Positions 22,026 through 33,084 of a DNA stretch of 64,000 nt are shown piece after piece. Source of the stretch: Heligmosomoides polygyrus polygyrus (Eukaryota > Nematoda > Chromadorea > Rhabditida > Heligmosomidae); assembly GCA_947396885.1 (NCBI GenBank), contig OX377204.1, forward strand, positions 4,898,001 to 4,962,000. The letters run 5' to 3'. Made by a program: the position numbers and the translations under genes. How positions within the stretch are numbered: the stretch's first letter is position 1; each line of letters starts with the position of its first letter. The notes under the pieces were generated by a model. The model ran no database searches. It was given only the letters and a program-made list of their open reading frames with translations, and was not told where the DNA came from.

Positions 22026-24179
22026 CATACCTTGCCGGTGTACAGCGGGCACCAGCCCGCTTAGTACAAGAAAAAGAAATACCTCACCAATTAAAAAAGA
22101 CAACATAAAAATCAAAAATAAAAAAAGAGAAGCAACTTTCTTTTAACCGTACGTTTAAAAGAGCCCGATACCCGCTCGATATAACAAAAATTTAAAAAAA
22201 ATCAAAATAATAAAGATTGCATTCGCGAAGTACACATTCAAATCTCTTCCACGAAGTTTTCTAAAAATAAATGGTATGCGTGGCTTACCGCCTACCAGAC
22301 CTTAAGTAGAAACAGACCTAAACCGACCTTCATTATTTATTTATTTATTTATTTATTATTTAATGGACGCACGCTTAAGTATACAGCAACACAAACACAA
22401 ACAACAACAATAGCTAGAAACAAATAATAGAACAATTAGGAACAAGGGATGAGTGAGGAATGAAATAAAGGTAGAAAACTGATTGGCTAGGGAGCATTAG
22501 ACTAAGAACCTAAATGTTATAAAAGTAAATACGGAGAACTAAGCACCTGAAACATATGAAATCAACAACACAAAAAATAACAACTAACGAGAGTCCATGC
22601 CCAACGTCAGTATAACCAGTTTTTGGAATGAATTCTAGTGTAACGACAGTTCGCCTTTAGCAATCAATTGGTTTAGCCGGAAGGAAACCCTCGGCAAAAG
22701 AACCCAGATCTTGCAGGCAAAGCTTCGAATTAAAGAAACCACCTCTGGTGCGTGGAGGCAAAAATTTAAAGAAGGTGGCGAAATTGATGCTCGTTTTTCC
22801 TTTCCATTTAGGAGAGACAGCGATTTACGGTTGGCAACGTCTTTGAGTCATGCTTCTCAGACAATTCAGGCACTAGTTCCTTATAATAACACCGTAGTTG
22901 TGACAGATTGAGCGGGTCTGGTAGGGAACTGTACTTAAATCCTATTTGTAGGTGAGCTCATCGTCGTTGCGGCAAAGTAGCAGTTGACCCAGCCAGAAGC
23001 ATACGCTTGATAGGATACTCTGGACATAGCACTGCCCCATATCTAGCCGGCTTTAGTGCCAGGAAGGTGCACGTAACACACTCCCCAGCTCAAAAGGATA
23101 GAGGCAACAACATATGCAGCAAGAACGAGGAATGATATCTTCAAAGTAGACGTCGTGAACCTTCTCAGAGCCGTGACACGTTGAGTGAATAGCCGTATGA
23201 ATCGCCGAAGCTCCACAATCCTCTAGTGACATGCGCTACGGAGAAAACCGCAGCATCAACAGCTCCAGCTGATGTCAACACTGACACATCCGACCCACAG
23301 CAAGCTGAGAACAAACTCGCTATCACGGACAGCCGGGATAATCCCGGCCGGAGAGGCGGAGCCAGTGTGCGGCACTCAGTGTCTGCGCCTCGCCTCTGTA
23401 ATCCGATCTAGCGATGAAAAACGTCGCTGATTACGTCTTTAACAGAACTAGAGCAAGTGTAAGTGCAGCTGAGCCGCATTAGGGAGAGCATGAAACTCGA
23501 ACGAAAAACCATCTGGAGCCCTATTCTTGTTATTTGCCTTGCAGGCTTGTGAAGCGGAATCGTTAGGTCGACTCGTTTCTCTTGGTGGTATAGATTACTA
23601 CCAGAGCAGAGGTTCCCGAAATACCAGCAGTGAGCCTGCCCAGGAGGCAGTCTATTGTGCGAGGCCGGAAGAAGAGTCTTGCGGCACTGCACCACGACCT
23701 CGTCCATTTCCCTACTATCGTGGTGGGACATACGCCCCCCCCCCGGGATGGGAGACTCGCCGCGGACGAGTTGTCGCGGTGCCTCGAGAGTAGTCGCAGT
23801 TCTTGGGGATGTTCAGGAGGTGCAACGCCCGTCGCCGGGGGCATGCGACCTTCCTTTCATCCCCTTGCACACCACATCTAACCACCTAAGCTTCACCGAG
23901 AGTCTAATGGCTGTATTACGAAGCCTTTGAGACGCAGAACAAAATTTCCCTGTACACAGAAGAGCTGGTATACCTCCTGGCGCTACACCCCCACAGGATG
24001 AGGGCGTATCTTCTGACGCGCTGCCGCAGTTCTCGGTCTCATTCTGGCACGACTTCGCTTAGGGGCGTGGTCCGCTTCATACCTGCGGGGTAGGACTATA
24101 ACATCCTATTCCTCATTAGGTTTTTCAATCTAAGCCTAGCAAACCTTACAACATGCTTCCTAGATCGTGACAAGGCCGG
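22026..24179. other. No confident gene; one TTTA repeat
   Basis: A short (TTTA)n run lies at 22332-22356. Overlapping frames at 23226-23930 are GC-rich but show no domain or splice pattern I trust. Terminal repeats not seen. Confidence 0.35.
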
Positions 24180-24300
24180 AGTAACGAATTGGTATCAAAC
24201 TCGTCAGGGAAGGATAACAAACTGGCTTGTACATCGGCTGGCCACCGCAAATCGTAGATTGGGCATCCTCCAAAGAAGGAAATAGAATGCATGGCCTGCC
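24180..24300 (+). mobile_element. SINE family A fragment
   Basis: GGAAGGATAACAAACTGGC, CATCGGCTGGCCACCGCAA and a GAATGCATGG block, strongly eroded. Confidence 0.6.
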
Positions 24301-24644
24301 CTGCAAAGTGATGGAACGGCAACACGTTCTACTCTTCTTCTTGACAGAACAGATACTGAACACTGGACAACCATCCTATACGTAGTACATGTAGTATCAT
24401 TGATGGGACATCGTCCGAAGAAGTAAATAGAATGAGTCAATGAGCTGAAGCGCTAGATAACCAGGACAGAGTAGCATTCATCAGGAAAGTGCGCGAACAA
24501 CTCTACGACGGCACAAGGAAGAAGTATTGGCTAACATGGGCAAGAGCGGTTTCTTAACCTCGATTCATGGGCTTCAGAAGTACAGGCCAAGTATAGAGTT
24601 AAATCCGATATCCCGTGAAAGTCGAATACGTAGCGCATTCCAGA

Positions 24645-24948
24645 CAGGTATAGATTATAAAGACGGCCCATCAATCCTTTACGAAATATGCCACGCATTC
24701 TTCTTCTACGGGATTTCGAGGAAGCGAACTGAATGCGTATTTGGCCACACAATGACTTGCGGTGGCCAACCCCAGTGAGGAAGTCAGCGCTTTACCATTC
24801 CCAGACAAGTCTGTTGCCGTTTCTTGCCGATTCGCCAGAGGGGAGGGGTGAAAGAATTGGTTGTCCTGTGCAGGAAAACCGAACCGCGAACCTGGTATCG
24901 GGTGCATACGACAGCCTCACCTTCTCCGACTGCGCTACACGCTCCCAT
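24645..24948 (-). mobile_element. SINE family A, full length
   Basis: From TGCCACGCATTCTTCTTCTA to TCTCCGACTGCGCTACACGC. Head and body blocks are all present and the tail is eroded. Confidence 0.8.
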
Positions 24949-25392
24949 AAGGGTACTAGTAATTATCAAGGCTGAACCAAGTGGTATGGCTTGCTGTGGA
25001 TTGCGCTGTTATGGTCTCGTGATAGTTTTCCAATGAGCGTCACTGTAAGAACTTTCATGCTCAGAAGAAGTGGCGCGGCGCCTTCAGTTGAGAGCGAAGT
25101 TGCACCAGCACTCCAGGATTAGATGGAAACACGGCTACAGCCATGCGACTGTTGCCAGCAGAATATTAACTGCCATTTTTCAGTTGTCATATAGCCACTT
25201 TATCACAGGCGCTCACTCGTATAATTCTGGTATTCATGAATTTTCGAAATTGTCCGGAACATAGGCAACAGACGTGGAATCGAAAGCTTGCAGTTTTATA
25301 CCCTTTAAAGTTTTTTCTTAAATTAAAGGCTTCATGAAGTTTTAAACTCTTTGTTTAGCTTGTTGAGGCAGGTGTTGCTTAAATTTTATAAA
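24949..25392. other. No recognisable gene
   Basis: I see no supported feature. Confidence 0.35.
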
Positions 25393-25409
25393 AACGTAAA
25401 AATAATTCT

Positions 25410-25725
25410 AACACATTTGCTTAAGCCGGGAGCGGCTGGTAGAGAGGCTATATGTTGTTAAAGGATGTTTTGTTGCGATCAAAACTCTTGCGCCAGGCGG
25501 GACTCGAACCCGCATCTTCTGCTTTCCGGGCAGCGATGTTCGCCTTATACCACCGGCGCTGTTTGACCGCACATAACATGTTTGACCGCGAGGATATCGC
25601 GGATGTTACGTGCGGTCAAACAGCGCCGGTGGTGTAAGACGAACATCGCTGCCCGGAAAGCAGAAGATGCGGGTTCGAGTCCCGCCTGGCGCAAGAGTTT
25701 TGATCGCAGCAAAACAACCTGTAAC
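25410..25725. mobile_element. tRNA-like SINE (family B), head-to-head dimer with 17-bp target duplication
   Basis: Two tRNA-like arms in inverted orientation (minus near 25485-25565, plus near 25618-25700) share GCCTGGCGCAAGAGTTTTGA and a B-box GGGTTCGAGTCCC. A head with a perfect A-box match, CTGGTAGAGAGG, precedes them. AACGTAAAAATAATTCT at 25393-25409 and 25726-25742 flanks the whole unit. The arms give a strong hairpin. The pseudo-anticodon loop reads CCGGAAA, lacking U33, so these are not working tRNAs. Confidence 0.88.
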
Positions 25726-25742
25726 AACGTAAAAATAATTCT

Positions 25743-26356
25743 TCCTGAATATATCCTTGCCCTTCACTCTGAAAGATTCTCGTTTTTGATTAAAAAGACG
25801 CTCAGTTTGGTGTCATATTCTGCTCGATTCGGTTTGAAAAGTGTCCAATTTGCTTTAAGAAAAGACTTTGAGACTTGAGTTGAAAATTATGCGTGTGAGC
25901 ACAGATGGTTTATGTTGCATGTGACGACTCAAAAAACTAGAATTTGGTTTAAATTTTATTTTTTATAATTTTATAGATTTTTTAAGATCAGCCTTATTTT
26001 CGCTTTTTTATTTGCTTTTTTGTTTAACTTGTTTGAATTTTGCCCCGGTTCATAATCTAATGTGTATGGCATGCCATTTTAACGTAAATATAATATAATT
26101 CATGAATAAAAAATAAAAATAAAATATTAGAGTATTGTGCTGAACCGCGAGGTTTATTGGGAAGTACAGCAATGTCAAATAAGTTCGGCTGGTCGTGAGG
26201 AGACTAGGCGTCTGTAGACAAGGAGGATTTGTTATCGTCACCGCGCAAAGAAGATTATCCAACGGTGAATGGCAGACGGAGACGAACGACATGCGAAGGC
26301 TACGGACGGCACGTCGGCTTTAATACGTCTCGTCGCTGAAGAATCCCCAAAACACG
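25743..26356. other. Palindrome-family scrap and AT-rich DNA
   Basis: 25800-25880 (GAAAAGTGTCCAATTTG) is a scrap of the 1.3-kb palindrome family. The rest is AT-rich with nothing recognised. Confidence 0.4.
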
Positions 26357-26490
26357 ATGATGTTTGTTGCGGTCAAAACTCTAGCGCCAGCCGGGACTCG
26401 AACCCGCACCACATCACACATTACAGATAAACAGGGGTGCGGTTTCTACTCCCACCTGGCGCTGAAGTTTTGGTCGCAACAGAACATCGT
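26357..26490. mobile_element. tRNA-like TIR element, internally deleted
   Basis: GATGTTTGTTGCGGTCAAAACT and its complement at the right end bound a shortened tRNA-like core (GGGACTCGAACCCGCAC). Related to SINE family B. Confidence 0.65.
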
Positions 26491-26607
26491 TAGACCCCGG
26501 AGGGATGGAAGCCTTGGTTGGCCTGGGCGGGAAATCCGAACCAGGAACCTGGTATCGGGTGCACGCTACAGCCGACGCCTCCTGCGGCTGCACTACACGC
26601 GCCCACG
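26491..26607 (-). mobile_element. SINE family A head fragment
   Basis: Only the tRNA-like head and first body block (CCCCGGAGGGATGGAAGCC to CACTACACGCGCCCA) remain, fused to the SL1 sequence that follows. Confidence 0.75.
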
Positions 26608-26629
26608 GTTTAATTACCCAAGTTTGAGG
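26608..26629 (+). other. Exact SL1 leader not followed by a splice donor
   Basis: A second perfect 22-nt SL1, this one followed by GCTTATAATTTC. Without the GT donor it cannot be an SL RNA gene. It looks like the 5' end of a reverse-transcribed trans-spliced RNA. It starts exactly where the SINE head ends and runs into a palindrome-family arm. Confidence 0.75.
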
Positions 26630-26970
26630 CTTATAATTTCAAAATTTCCATTTTAAGTTTAAACGTGATTTTAGTCTCCAAAACAACTCAATGTTTGCTG
26701 TCAAACTACGCACTTTTCAATACACGCTGGAGACTTTTGAAATCAAACAGAACATCTTCGAAACTAAAGGAAGCGCCTTACAGATTAAATTAGGCACTCT
26801 CTAACAATGCAAAATATTTTTTCCATAGGAAAACTCACTAAAATGTTCTTAGAAAATTTATAATCTACCTGCCCCAGAAGGATGAGTGCAGCCCTTGAAA
26901 CTTTACAAAATTCTTACTTTTTTAGGAAAAAAGTAGTTTGAAGCCTACTTTAATATGCAGCAAGGCAGCT
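26630..26970. repeat. Arm of the 1.3-kb palindrome family
   Basis: Contains GAGACTTTTGAAATCAAA, GCGCCTTACAGATTAAA and ATATGCAGCAAGGCAG blocks typical of the family arm. Confidence 0.55.
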
Positions 26971-26976
26971 AGGCAC

Positions 26977-27600
26977 TATTGTACTTTCACAACTCCAAGG
27001 GTCGGGGAGAGATCGAAAAAAATTCGCCAAAACTTCGCCTAGGGGGAGATTATTTGGGGTGCTGATCAAGAATCTGAAATCCGTTACGAAATTTCGGCCG
27101 ATTACGGTTTGTTACGGTAGGTACAGGGAAGGCTACTAAGGCTGCCATGGTGATAATCACCGATTTCGCCTAAATTTTTCCTAGGGGGTTATTTGTGGTG
27201 ATGATTACGAATACGACATCCGTTTTTAGTTTTACGCTGGAGACGCTTGGTTGGGAGGAAAATCCGACCGAGGAACATGGAGTCGGGTACGAATAACCCA
27301 GGCGCCTCCACCGACTGCGCTACGGTAACCTACATTACCCAAGAGTAAAACAAAAATGGATGTCATATTCGTGATCATCACAACAAATAACTCTCCCCCC
27401 CCCCCTCCAGGCAAAGTTTGGGCGAAAGCGGTGATTATGACCTTGGCAGCCTAGGTCGCCCGAACCTACCGTAACCTACCGTAATCGGCTGAAGTTTCGA
27501 AAACGGATCTCAGATTCGTGATCAGCACCCCCAAATAGGCGAAGTTTAGGGAATTTTTTTTCGACCTCTCCACGACCCGTGGAGTTGTGAGAGTACAATA
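26977..27600. mobile_element. Palindromic TIR element, 624 bp
   Basis: Ends TTGTACTTTCACAACTCC and the complement GGAGTTGTGAGAGTACAA, each bordered by TA. The arms are complementary for about 240 bp (ATTACGGT/ACCGTAAT, GATGATTACGAATA and partner). A SINE head (27237-27333) sits at the centre. Confidence 0.8.
27237..27333 (-). mobile_element. SINE family A head inside the palindrome
   Basis: GGAGACGCTTGGTTGGGAGG to CACCGACTGCGCTACGG is a diverged SINE head placed at the dyad centre of the surrounding element. Confidence 0.65.
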
Positions 27601-28004
27601 ATACAATATATTATTTTACGGCAGCTATTTTTAATTATGTCAAAAAAGATCGCGCCGTGTACTCGTCCAAGGCGTCACAAACTTTCCTTTACAGAAAGAA
27701 AAAACTTTGTTAACGTGAAGTTAAGACAAAAAATCTAGAAATTAATCTCGTATTTTCACATCACGCCTTCAAATAAGTAGCACTCACGCTGTCAATCAAA
27801 TGAAAATCGCGACACGAAAAAGAAAAAGAAAAGAAAGAAGAAGAAAAATGCTCAATCCCTCCTCGTAATAGGTTGCGCTGCACTCAAGAATCGCAGCTTT
27901 TCCGCGCTTTAAAATAAACTTCAGTCTATTATTTAATATAAAAAGAATAAATATTTATAATGCCTCGAACACTGTTACCAATGTCCTAATATTACCAATG
28001 TTTT
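27601..28004. other. No recognisable feature
   Basis: AT-rich, with an AGAAAGAAGAAGAAA purine run near 27825-27848. Confidence 0.4.
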
Positions 28005-28130
28005 TTTGCGAATAAAAGCCTTGCGCCAGCCGGGGCTCGAACACGTACGTTCTGCTTTCCGGTCAGCGATGCTGCGCCTTACACCAACCAACGCTGGCTG
28101 TTTGGCCGCTCGTAATATCCGCGATATCCT
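28005..28130 (-). mobile_element. tRNA-like SINE family B
   Basis: GCCTTGCGCCAGCCGGGGCT, TCTGCTTTCCGG and the end block CCGCGATATCCTGG identify a diverged minus-strand copy. Confidence 0.7.
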
Positions 28131-28131
28131 G

Positions 28132-28303
28132 GGGCGGGACCCATTAACGACTTACGGCAGTTTAACAGAGAAAATACAGCCGAAATACCTGATAGCGCGG
28201 CTTATCAAGCGATATGGTGAACTATTTCGCCGCGCTATCAGGGATTTCGGCTGTATTTTCTCTGTTAAATTGCTGTATGTCGTTGATGAATCCGGCCCCT
28301 GGA
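28132..28303. mobile_element. MITE, GGCCGGATTCATCAAC family, type a
   Basis: Near-perfect palindrome: AACGACTTACGGCAGTTTAA to its complement ending GATGAATCCGGCCCC. Each arm is about 80 bp and includes GAGAAAATACAGCCGAAAT. Confidence 0.85.
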
Positions 28304-28693
28304 GGGGCATGAGCACAGTGTTAACCGTTCTGGACAGGTTATGATTTTCTAAGAAGGTGATAGAAATCTTTCCAAGACAGCAATTGATTTTGAGCTTCTT
28401 AGGGAGTATAATGTGGAAGGTGATCGCTTCGATTTGAACGCTTTCAGTTTGGTTTTAATCCAGCCTGACTTGCTCTAGAATATTTAAGGTTTTATGCATG
28501 AGTGCACTGTGCAGTTAGTCGAAGTTTCACTTACGTTTAAAGGTACTTTAACGTTACGGAAATAAGTGGAAGATAACAAATTCGTGTCGCACAACTACGG
28601 TAAATACTGAGCAGAAGTTCAGAAGGTCTTTAAAGGAAAAATTTAAAATCCAATTAGGTTGACAATCCTTGAATTTGACGTTGCTTAAACCTT
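28304..28693. other. No recognisable feature
   Basis: I see nothing assignable. Confidence 0.4.
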
Positions 28694-28704
28694 TGATTTT
28701 CAGA

Positions 28705-29004
28705 CAAAGGATAAAGTACGGCGTTACTCATCCCTTTTGGGATGCGCCGCGCATTCTTCTTCCAAGTCTGTCGTGGAGACAAGCAAAATGCGTATTTGGC
28801 CGTACAATAACTTGCGATTGCCAGCCGTTGACTAAGTCAATATTTTATCCTTCCCAGACAAGTCTGGTAGCAATTCGCCGACTCCGGAGGGATGAAAGGC
28901 TACGTTGGTATGAGCGGGAAATCCGAACCAGGAATCTGGTATCGGGTGCACGCGACAGCCGGCACCTCCTCCAACTGCGCTACACGCGTCCCATGTGATG
29001 TACA
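28705..29004 (-). mobile_element. SINE family A with 11-bp target duplication
   Basis: Full-length minus-strand copy flanked by TGATTTTCAGA at 28694-28704 and 29005-29015. The tail AAAGGATAAAG and head ACTGCGCTACACGCG are both present. Confidence 0.85.
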
Positions 29005-29015
29005 TGATTTTCAGA

Positions 29016-30034
29016 TACAACTGAATATTTCAACGAGTCCTATACACGTGTAGAGCTCAAAATGTCAATCGGAACTCAGAATCTAGTCACCGGAAGCAGT
29101 TACATCCGCCTTATAAAGGGATAGCTGTTCGCTGGTCTCTAGTTACGATCATTGGTGTTTCAGGAGTGGAGTCGAGAAACCTCGTCTTCCATTCTTCCTG
29201 AGCAGCTGCTTCACATAAATAAGTAATGAGAAACTGAGCACGAGATGGCGCTGAGAATGCAATTTTCAAAAGATTTGCTAGCGTGGCTGCAACTTGAATA
29301 AAGGGTACTTTGATTTGCATTTTAGTTTATTATTTAGTCAAAAGAAAAAGAAGAGAAAAGATTGGGACAAAGGCAAAAAAAGGCGGGGTCAGTTCTCAAC
29401 GCAATTTGGGGAATTTCCTGCGAGGTTTTATGGAGAGAATGAGTATGTAAGTTGGTGAAAACTGTTTGAATAACCATGGGAATGGATGAAAAATTACTAG
29501 TTAAAACACAAGAAAAAAATCAGAAACTCAATTTATCTTATTTTTTCAGCAATTCTCGTTCGACGACATCTCGAGAATGAACTGGAAAGAAACTCATTGC
29601 GGGCGGAACCAAAGATCGCATATTGCTAAGAGTTCGAAGATGACTTAGCCAACAACTCCTCGGGGACTGCAGTGGTGAATGGCATCCAGTGTGTAACCCA
29701 AGCGGCACTAGAGGACAACCATGTGAAGAAAACACGTTGAGTACGCATTCAGGCGAAAAGAGAACACTGCCAGATCATCCTCATGAAGAGACCCACGACA
29801 CCTTTCTAGATGGGGTTGTCACCATATAAGCTACAAATGAGGCATTCTTCAACTGTTTGTAGGACTGAGCCGGGTGTTCCAGGCTTTTCCTTCGCACTCA
29901 TCACCCTAAAGTCATAGGGTAGTGAAGGAGCGGCTGGAATCTAAGGGTTGTGGAGAAAGTTCTTGCCAGTTCTTTCTTTTCTTTGAAAAATCTTGGAGCA
30001 TCAAAGGCAGAAGATTCTGGAAATGTAACCTAGA
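29016..30034. other. No supported gene
   Basis: A 69-codon minus frame (29111-29320, with LANLLKIAFSAPSRAQF) and a plus frame after TTATTTTTTCAG at 29549 look mildly coding, but neither has a partner exon or a recognised domain. Possibly remnants of an element or gene. Confidence 0.3.
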
Positions 30035-30330
30035 GGAATGCGTTCAATTTTTACGTCGAATCGAACACTTTTCACCTCAAAATGGACATTTTACACGTCA
30101 AATTGGACGCTCTTCTAAACTTCCTTAGGACCTCTGAAATCAAAGCTTACTCTTCCAAAGCGAAAAGAGCTTTTTCTACATCAGACTAAATACTCTCCAA
30201 AAAGGTTAGAACAATTCTTTTTACAAGAAACATTTTAGTACGATTTCTTTGAAGTTTTAATTCACCTACCCAATAAGTGAACACACTGTTTGAATTTTTA
30301 TTTTTTTTATTTCTTGGGAAAAATTATGGT
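30035..30330. repeat. Arm of the 1.3-kb palindrome family
   Basis: TTTTTACGTCGAATCGAACA, TTTACACGTCAAATTGGACG and CCTACCCAATAAGTGAACA match the left arm and loop start of 47334-48690. Confidence 0.65.
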
Positions 30331-30408
30331 TTAAAGCTTGCTTTATGTAGAGTGAAAAGTAACTTTGGTTGTGTAGTTGTAAAGCTCGATTTAATCAATG
30401 CTTTATTT

Positions 30409-30437
30409 CCGTTTCGGGCATTAAGCTCCTCTTCAGG
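30409..30437 (-). ncRNA. Possible degenerate hammerhead motif of a canonical PLE
   Basis: The minus strand has CTGAAGA, a weak stem (GGAGC/GCCC with a bulged A) and CGAAAC, the usual adjacent order CUGANGA-stem II-GAAA. Penelope-like elements are known to carry hammerhead motifs near their ends, and this lies 220 bp downstream of a canonical PLE reading frame. Stems I and III are not convincing. Confidence 0.35.
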
Positions 30438-30656
30438 TCTAAAAACAACAGTGCTGCAGATTATAGTATACAACAACATATAGACACACAACTCATCACA
30501 GACCTGGGAACTGTGGGGCAGAAGGATGGGGGGCCAAGGGGTTTCTGTTGCGCGGTTTGGCCGTCAATGAAGAGCCGTGTTCTTTCTGGTGCTTATATAC
30601 ATTGGCGAATAGTGACCGCTCTCCCACATCTCCACGTCGCCATCATTGTCGGCCGG

Positions 30657-31845
30657 TCACTCCGCGTGCCCTTGTAGGGTGATAAGCCTCATTACGCACT
30701 TCATTTCCTCCCTACTGATTGGTGGCTTCCAGTGTCTTATCTCCAGCGCTTCCTTGATCTTCCTCTCCACCGGATCTGTGAGATTCCTGTGAAGAATCGA
30801 GACCCGCAGTTGCGGGATCGGACCACGTGTGTGCCTCGAGGTGCGGTGCTTAGAGAATGGATTGTCTGGGTAGCTTTGAGTGCTACGCAGATCTCTTAAA
30901 TGCTCATCCATTCTCTTTCCAATTGCCTTTCCTGTTTCGCCAATGTAAAATTCCTCACAGGAGGCACAGACCACTTTGTAGACCACACCCTTGAAATGGC
31001 ATATTTTGAAATCTCCTTCTCAGATCGAACAATCCGGCCTTTCACACTGCTTCTGATATGGACGCGATGACGTAAGCAGGCGTCGTAAAGATGGAGGTGG
31101 TCGGAATATGAGGCTTGGAGGAAGCCCCGATAGTTTGACGACGTTGACGTCCGTAGCAAAGGAATCCGTGACGAAATGTATGACCAAAGGAGAGCCGCCA
31201 GGTGATCGTTGAGGTTTCCAACAACGACCATCCTTGCGCTATATCCGTTTTGCCGCAGAATTTTTTTCAGTTTGTCTCATCCACTTCTCGAGTGTTCGCA
31301 GATGTCAGAGCAGCAGAGGTGGTTATCATATGATGAACATAATTCTGTTTCGTATACATATGATGACAACTCCTTCCATGCAGAAGAATGTTGTGAGAAG
31401 CCGGTTTTCTTCACCACACGTTACTGACTCTACCCTCTAATATTCTTTCTTTCGTGTTCAGAAATGGGAGAAATCTATCTGGACCTGGAGCCTCTGATGT
31501 TAGTTTAATCGTTGGGAACGTTGAATTCAGACGTGCAAGTGTCTGCCGTAGTGTTGTACCCGATTTTCCCACAACAAAGGTGTCGTCGACATATCGTCCA
31601 AAATACAGCACTCTCGATGACAAGGCTGGTGGCTCGAGATAATCCATAAATATGATGGCGAACAATGGTGCCAATCCTCTTCCCATTGCTAGTCCTCGTG
31701 TTTGCTTATAGAACACACTTCGGAAACGGAATGTGCTCACTTGGACTACGCTCTGCAGCAGCACCCCAACATCTTCTCTGGTTAACCCAAAAGGTTGGAG
31801 AAGTTGGTGATGCAGACTTAGTCCATAGCGAAACGCTTTCACCTT
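30657..31845 (-). pseudogene. Penelope-like retroelement, canonical order (RT then GIY-YIG)
   Basis: The minus strand encodes the C-terminal half of a PLE polyprotein. RT: FYKQTRGLAMGRGLAPLFAI (motif B) and FGRYVDDTFVV (motif C), then FLNT and RKPASHNILLHGRSCHHMY. GIY-YIG endonuclease: VYKVVCASCEEFYIGETGKA with KRMDEHLRDL and a C-terminal extension. Frameshifts between 30990 and 31420 and loss of everything upstream of RT motif A make it dead. Position of the nuclease after RT is opposite to the element at 36475-39750. Confidence 0.88.
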
Positions 31846-32159
31846 GATCTACCATGATCTATCACTCGACCTGGGTGCCAGACGAACTGCGTGATTCGAA
31901 CGAGGCGTCAATCACCACTGCTTGTGAATCGTTGCTTCCCTGCCCATATAGGATATTTGGGTGACAGCCATTATGATGGCTTTAATTAAGGTTTATGAGG
32001 GGTGAAAATAGAACGGTGATTTCAATTAGAAGTACGTGATGGTGCTTCAAGTGTGAGATGCAGTGCGAACAACACGGAGTCGAGGAAGAAATTTCTGCTT
32101 CTAATCTCTTCTAATTAACATTTGTCCGCGTTAAAGGCCAGAAACTTATTACGAAAATC
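31846..32159. other. No recognisable feature
   Basis: The RT frame does not continue here. I see nothing assignable. Confidence 0.4.
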
Positions 32160-32420
32160 TTTAAATTGAAATAAACAACCGTTTTTATAGCAATCTTATT
32201 ATCTTAATATAAAACATAACAAAATGTAAAATTCAAAGAAGTGAAGAAAGGTGTAAAATAATAGAATTTTTAAAATTATAATTAATTAAAAGAATGGTAT
32301 GTCACAAAATATAAAACATAAAAAGGTTCGTTTCGCCACTACCTTCAGACGAACCTTTGTGTTATACTCCTCCCGTGGCTCTTCAGTGAAGAAGAGGAGT
32401 ATATTTTAAGATTTCTTTAA
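32160..32420 (-). mobile_element. 3' remnant of a permuted PLE
   Basis: A markedly AT-rich block whose one structured part matches the 3' ribozyme-like structure of the 36475-39750 element, in the same orientation. No coding survives. It is probably a severely 5'-truncated insertion. Confidence 0.6.
32322..32403 (-). ncRNA. Kissing-loop hammerhead-like ribozyme, copy 1
   Basis: Minus strand. Hairpin 1: 32394-32403 pairs with 32363-32372 (10 bp). Its loop carries TCTTCA, CTGAAGA (fits CUGANGA) and GCCAC. Hairpin 2: 32322-32330 pairs with 32350-32358 (9 bp). Its loop carries TC (a GUC cleavage triplet), TGAAGG, AGTGGC and GAAA. The two loops pair as hammerhead stems I (32387-32392 with 32342-32347) and II (32375-32379 with 32335-32339). 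All core positions are intact. Predicted scission is between 32348 and 32347. Confidence 0.65.
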
Positions 32421-32811
32421 ATTCTGTTTATAAAAGAAAGAGAAAGGAAAGCGAAAATGGAAGAGAGAACAGATTAATAAATGCTGAGCAGGTCGGTTGA
32501 ATCGGCTTCTCAAGCGGAGATCCATGAGAACACCGGCACTGCACTACCGAGAATGTGGAAACTGACAATCCCCACGGGAGGCAGACGAACATAAATGAAA
32601 TAAGGGTTGAAAATGAGCCCTCGATGAGGGAACGAAACGAGGTCGTCAGCACATCCATGAAGGCAGCCAAAACTGAATAACACCAAAGTCGTGTTGAAGG
32701 CCTATTGAAAAAGTGCACTCAAGGTCACAACAAATCTTCCAAAGTTTCAGCGAGTTGAAAGAAATTTTGCTACAAAGGATATGGTTAAGGAAAGGTTTTA
32801 TTACATACATG

Positions 32812-33025
32812 TCAAGCGCCACAGACTCTACTTCCACGTTGTATCGTAGGGCAATTTGAATGAGTATTTGGGTTACTTACGGAAGCCAGCGCTGTTCGAC
32901 AAGTCAGTGTCCTACTCTTTATTGAGCAAATCTGATACTGATTCGGAGATAACGAAGAATCCAAGGACCTTGAACCGATGTGTACACGATCGCCGCCGCC
33001 TCCTACCACTGCTTCACCACACTAC
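32812..33025 (-). mobile_element. SINE family A, degenerate
   Basis: CAAGCGCCACAGACTCTACT, GGCAATTTGAATGAG and AATCCAAGGACCTTGAACC are eroded family blocks. It is among the oldest copies. Confidence 0.6.
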
Positions 33026-33084
33026 CACCTAATTCTTAATTTAGTGGTCAGCGGTCAGCGTCGCGCAACGTGAAATCAAGAGGA

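Noticed and set aside
23226..23930. Overlapping GC-rich frames as a gene
   Set aside because: Several overlapping frames on both strands, no domain and no splice-site pattern.
25452..25727. Pair of tRNA genes
   Set aside because: The B boxes are perfect but acceptor and D arms do not pair and U33 is missing; the copies belong to a dispersed SINE family with target duplications.
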